NCBI GenBank assembly: GCA_029259995.1
Contig: JAJDEC010000135.1
Coordinates: 1-7,721, forward strand
Direction: 5' to 3'
Source of the DNA: Phycisphaerae bacterium
Lineage (GTDB): Bacteria > Planctomycetota > Phycisphaerae > UBA1845 > UTPLA1
Length of the DNA stretch: 7,721 bases
Every line of letters begins with the position of its first letter. Within the stretch, counting starts at the first letter, position 1. The position numbers and the translations under genes were made by a program. Positions 5,422-7,721 of this stretch are shown here, piece after piece. Below the pieces are notes generated by a model that worked only from the letters and a program-made list of their open reading frames with translations, ran no database searches and was not told the DNA's origin.

Positions 5422-6831
5422 TTACTTTCCGACGCAGAATCGTGAAAACACACGTCCCAGCATGTCTTCCGTTTGGTCCATTCCAACGAGCATACCGAGC
5501 GCCGCCGCCGCGATGCGAAGCTCTGTCGCCGCCAGATCGGCGTCATTCAATTGCGAATCGCAGGATTCAGCCAACTCGATGGCCCGATCCATCGCCTGCA
5601 ACGCATGCAATAGCGCCTCCCGATGCTCCGCCATCAGCGCGATTGTCGCGTCCGCGCCCGATTCACCTCGCCCCGTCAACAGTCGGATCACTTCGGCGCC
5701 CAGCACCTCGCAGCCATCGCCTGTCATGGCACTGACCACAACGCCGTTGAATTGTGCATTGGTTGAACACCATCGACGAAACTCCGCGATCTGCATATCC
5801 GTTGCAAGATCCGATTTGTTCCCGACCAGGACGTGCAACGCATCCGATGATTGCCAGCATTCCGTCAGGTTCTCCAACGACGCATCCGCCGCGAGATCAA
5901 TGACAATCAACAAGACATCCGCGGCCGCGGCCGCCGCGGCCGCCATCCGCATTGCCTGCGCATCGATCGAATTCTCTGAATCGCCTCGCAAGTCCATGAC
6001 GCCGGCGACATCCATGATCAGACATTCACGATCCCCCAGCGAGACGACGGCGGACAGCACATCCCGTGTGGTTCCGGCAATCGGCGTGTTGATCGCCCGA
6101 TCCATCCCGCAAAGCCGATTCAACAAACTCGATTTGCCTGCGTTTGGGCGACCTGCGAGTACAACGCGGGGCAATTGCCCCCATCGCTCAGCCCGAAGTC
6201 CCGCGCCCGCCGTCTGCGCGAGTTGATCGCGAATCGATCGCAATCTCGTCTGCAACGTTGGGACATCGATGAACTCGATCGGTTCATCCGCGAAATCCAT
6301 CGCCCCTTCAACAAGCGAAATCAAGTCGGCCAGATCCTCGCGGACTGCCAACGCGACTTCACCGAGTTGACCGTGCAACAGCCGTTCGGCGGCGCGCAAC
6401 TGCTGATCCGTTTGCGCCGCGATCATGCCCGCGACTCCGTGTGCCTGCGAAAGATCGAGTCTGCCGCTCATGAACGCGCGGGCCGTGAACTCCCCTGCTT
6501 CCGCTCGACGGGCGCCGGCTTCGAGACATATTTCGACTACCATGCCCAGAATTGTCGGCGCACCAGGCAGATGAATCTCGACGAGCGACTGCCCCGTATA
6601 ACTCTTTCCATCAGGAAACACGATGGCCGCGGCGGCAACGTTCTCGCCGCCAATCCCCAACGCCCCGTCGCATCGGACCGATCGCGATCCGCCCGAGAAA
6701 TCATGCCTCGAATCGGTATGGAATACCTGGCTGAGAATCTCGACGGCCCCCGGTCCGCTCAGGCGAACGATTCCCCGTTCGCCGGCCCCTGGCGGTGAGC
6801 TGATCGCCACAATCGTGTCATCAATGGTCAA
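5422..6831 (-). CDS. mnmE: tRNA uridine-5-carboxymethylaminomethyl(34) synthesis GTPase MnmE
   Basis: MnmE (TrmE) works with MnmG to install aminomethyl-type groups at C5 of wobble uridine 34 in tRNAs, using a tetrahydrofolate one-carbon unit and potassium-dependent GTP hydrolysis. The product is 469 residues, near the family's usual 450-460. The N-terminal folate-binding domain is recognisable (DTIVAISSPPGAG, residues 5-17; AGEFTARAF, 112-120; LDLSQA, 125-130). In the G domain, G1 is GRPNAGKSS (227-235), with N230 matching the potassium-binding Asn; G2 is GTTRD (253-257), G4 is NKSD (338-341), and SA is at 367-368. The C-terminus FCVGK keeps the conserved Cys (C466). Oddities: G3 is DVAG (274-277) rather than DTAG, a run of eight alanines lies at 297-304, and the usual CHGG of the N-domain reads LPGA. 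E286 keeps the spacing of the catalytic Glu. The start is a TTG, chosen because it gives the family N-terminus; it overlaps the thioesterase gene by 11 bases. Confidence 0.96.
   Translation of the reverse strand: MTIDDTIVAISSPPGAGERGIVRLSGPGAVEILSQVFHTDSRHDFSGGSRSVRCDGALGIGGENVAAAAIVFPDGKSYTGQSLVEIHLPGAPTILGMVVEICLEAGARRAEAGEFTARAFMSGRLDLSQAHGVAGMIAAQTDQQLRAAERLLHGQLGEVALAVREDLADLISLVEGAMDFADEPIEFIDVPTLQTRLRSIRDQLAQTAGAGLRAERWGQLPRVVLAGRPNAGKSSLLNRLCGMDRAINTPIAGTTRDVLSAVVSLGDRECLIMDVAGVMDLRGDSENSIDAQAMRMAAAAAAAADVLLIVIDLAADASLENLTECWQSSDALHVLVGNKSDLATDMQIAEFRRWCSTNAQFNGVVVSAMTGDGCEVLGAEVIRLLTGRGESGADATIALMAEHREALLHALQAMDRAIELAESCDSQLNDADLAATELRIAAAALGMLVGMDQTEDMLGRVFSRFCVGK
5425..5430 (-). 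promoter_or_regulatory. Ribosome-binding site of the HAD hydrolase gene, inside the mnmE end
   Basis: On the - strand GGAAAG ends seven bases before the ATG at 5417. It overlaps the last codons of mnmE (the Gly-Lys before TAA). It supports the ATG at 5417 over an upstream start and suggests translational coupling with mnmE. Confidence 0.55.
5921..5944 (-). repeat. GC-only low-complexity run encoding eight alanines in mnmE
   Basis: Twenty-four consecutive G/C bases encode Ala297-Ala304 of MnmE. The run contains three copies of the 8-base palindrome GCGGCCGC (5921-5928, 5927-5934, 5936-5943). It falls in the helix between the G3 and G4 motifs, where family members usually have a mixed charged/alanine helix. 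The frame is kept on both sides. Confidence 0.9.
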
Positions 6832-7309
6832 GCGTCACACCCGGCTGGATCTCCGCGCCCTCTTTCCATCTCGACGCGGCGCCGCGAGAGGCCGGCTCCT
6901 TTTCCGGTAATCCATGAGCGACGGCCTTGCCGCTCGCATCAACCGCGCAGAAAAGGAATCGCCCCATCGCGATGGCGCGTTGTTTGTCCTTCGGCTGAAC
7001 CGCGTGCACATCGATACGAATGCCGATGGTCGAGGTGCCGACATAATCGACGCTCCCGCAAAAACGAACCAACTCGCCAAGTCGCGCCGGCGAGCGCATT
7101 GACAAGCCGCGAATGGACATGAAGACGACGGGCGTCGCGTCATCGAAACAGCTTTCCGCCGCAATATACGCCGCCTGTACGCACCATTCGACGCAACGAC
7201 CGGCATAGAGCGTATTGTGATGGTTCAGATCCTCGCCTTTGACAAGATGCGTCGTCGTTGTGATCTCGCCGATGGATCCGCTGTTTTCCGAATTGGAATG
7301 CTGTGACAC
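6821..7309 (-). CDS. Hotdog-fold acyl-CoA thioesterase-like protein
   Basis: The product is 162 residues, the size of a single-hotdog thioesterase of the BFIT/BACH or YciA type, which hydrolyse acyl-CoA to free fatty acid and CoA as oligomers in the cytoplasm. The family core is seen at residues 27-50: DLNHHNTLYAGR, then EWCVQAAYIAA, the central hotdog helix. A strand with MSIRGLSMRSPARLGELVRF-like spacing (about 64-83) follows, and a further strand reaches AMGRFLFCAVD (about 114-124). The charged C-terminal tail (about 136-162) is not recognised. The acidic residue normally present on the central helix after the Trp is absent (W42, C43, V44, Q45), so activity is uncertain. The start is a GTG at 7309, chosen because GAGAGAGA lies six bases upstream; an ATG at 7325 is in another frame. 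It is the first gene after a clear promoter, and its stop overlaps the mnmE start. Fatty-acid specificity cannot be told. Confidence 0.88.
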   Translation of the reverse strand: MSQHSNSENSGSIGEITTTTHLVKGEDLNHHNTLYAGRCVEWCVQAAYIAAESCFDDATPVVFMSIRGLSMRSPARLGELVRFCGSVDYVGTSTIGIRIDVHAVQPKDKQRAIAMGRFLFCAVDASGKAVAHGLPEKEPASRGAASRWKEGAEIQPGVTLDH

Positions 7310-7315
7310 GTCTGA

Positions 7316-7323
7316 TCTCTCTC
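7316..7323 (-). promoter_or_regulatory. Ribosome-binding site of the thioesterase gene
   Basis: On the - strand the purine run GAGAGAGA ends six bases before the GTG at 7309. It justifies the GTG start, because no in-frame ATG lies between the promoter and the conserved hotdog region. Confidence 0.5.
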
Positions 7324-7339
7324 ATTGGGTTCGATCGAG

Positions 7340-7368
7340 ATTATACAAATGGATCGCCCGAGCGTCAG
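7340..7368 (-). promoter_or_regulatory. Promoter of the thioesterase-mnmE-HAD operon
   Basis: On the - strand a perfect -10 box TATAAT (7340-7345) is preceded at 17 bases by CTGACG (7363-7368), which matches four of the six bases of the TTGACA consensus. Transcription would start near 7333, giving a leader of about 24 bases before the GTG start. The promoter begins eight bases after the rsmA stop codon, so rsmA read-through may also feed the operon. Confidence 0.75.
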
Positions 7369-7375
7369 TCCGTCG

Positions 7376-7721
7376 TCAATCGTCCCTGGCCGCATCCCGC
7401 ATCGATTGAAACAGCGTCTGCCACGCTTCAACGGCCACTTCCTCAGGCCTTGCTTTTTCCGTTAGACCGATATCCGCGAGAGTGCCGAGCAAATGCGCGC
7501 CCGCCGGCATTCTCGAGAAGATGTGGCCCAGTGTCTTTCGCCGGGATCGAAACGCCGCCCGCAGGAACTCGGCGAATGCATCCCGATGACGGACGATCGT
7601 CTCTTTATCGCTGCGTGCATCCATGCGAATCATCGACGAATGGACCTTCGGACTCGGCCAGAACGCCTGGGGCGGAACCCGCGTGATTCTCCGGGTGACT
7701 GAAAACGTCTGCGCCATGACG
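7376..7721 (-). CDS. rsmA: 16S rRNA (adenine(1518)-N6/adenine(1519)-N6)-dimethyltransferase, C-terminal part (5' partial)
   Basis: RsmA (KsgA) dimethylates two adjacent adenines in the loop of helix 45 of 16S rRNA during late 30S assembly. Only the last 114 codons and the TGA stop at 7376-7378 are visible; the frame runs off the right edge. The ATG at 7717 is internal: the preceding codon is Val, and VMAQ corresponds to the family's LSVxxQ segment. The family C-terminus is clear: VPPQAFWPSPKVHS, which is the typical VPPxxFxPxPKVxS signature, then an AFRSRRKTL segment matching the conserved RRKTL helix, and an EEVAVEAWQTL helix near the end. The SAM-binding methyltransferase domain lies outside the window. 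No terminator is seen after the stop; the next gene's promoter starts almost at once. Confidence 0.9.
   Translation of the reverse strand, partial: VMAQTFSVTRRITRVPPQAFWPSPKVHSSMIRMDARSDKETIVRHRDAFAEFLRAAFRSRRKTLGHIFSRMPAGAHLLGTLADIGLTEKARPEEVAVEAWQTLFQSMRDAARDD

Noticed and set aside
5462..6226. A 254-codon open frame on the + strand opposite mnmE
   Set aside because: mnmE is unambiguous here. The antisense product is low-complexity Ser/Ala-rich with no domain or ribosome site.
7715..7717. ATG at 7717 (- strand) as a gene start
   Set aside because: It corresponds to an internal position of RsmA (LSVxxQ region), and the frame continues past the window edge.

Overview
The window looks like a chromosomal segment of a GC-rich bacterium, most likely a member of the Planctomycetota (Phycisphaerae-like). 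This is an inference from content. A large Cys-rich secreted protein carries an internal type I dockerin-like module and repeated GACC...GGTYQGDG units, and its neighbour combines FG-GAP/VCBS repeats, an ASPIC/UnbV domain and a terminal dockerin. That architecture is common in that phylum. No phylogenetic marker was tested.

Left part (+ strand, 1-4695): two exported or surface proteins. The first (2-2677) is cut by the left edge. It is a mosaic of Cys-rich ~40-residue repeats arranged as tandem doublets, three beta-rich pre-peptidase-C-terminal-like domains, one dockerin-like domain and a C-terminal domain with a DSFGDGWNG motif. It ends in a very strong intrinsic terminator (2754-2790). A 308-base gap then holds that terminator, one or two overlapping promoter candidates (2846-2887) and a small leader hairpin. 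The second gene (2986-4695, possibly from 2947) encodes a signal-peptide-bearing, probably seven-repeat beta-propeller protein with ASPIC/UnbV and dockerin domains.

Right part (- strand, 7721-4725): ordinary cytoplasmic genes. Read in transcription order they are the C-terminal end of rsmA (16S rRNA dimethyltransferase, cut by the right edge), a hotdog-fold acyl-CoA thioesterase-like protein, mnmE (tRNA wobble-uridine modification GTPase) and a HAD-superfamily hydrolase. A good sigma70-type promoter (CTGACG-17-TATAAT) lies between rsmA and the thioesterase gene. The last three genes are tightly packed (11-base overlap, then 4-base gap), so they probably form an operon with coupled translation. 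The two halves converge with only 29 bases between stop codons.

No RNA gene, insertion sequence, CRISPR array or attachment site was found. I see no convincing new defence or mobile system. The most unusual item is the modular secreted pair with dockerins. Secondary oddities are atypical active-site or switch residues in the thioesterase, MnmE and HAD proteins.
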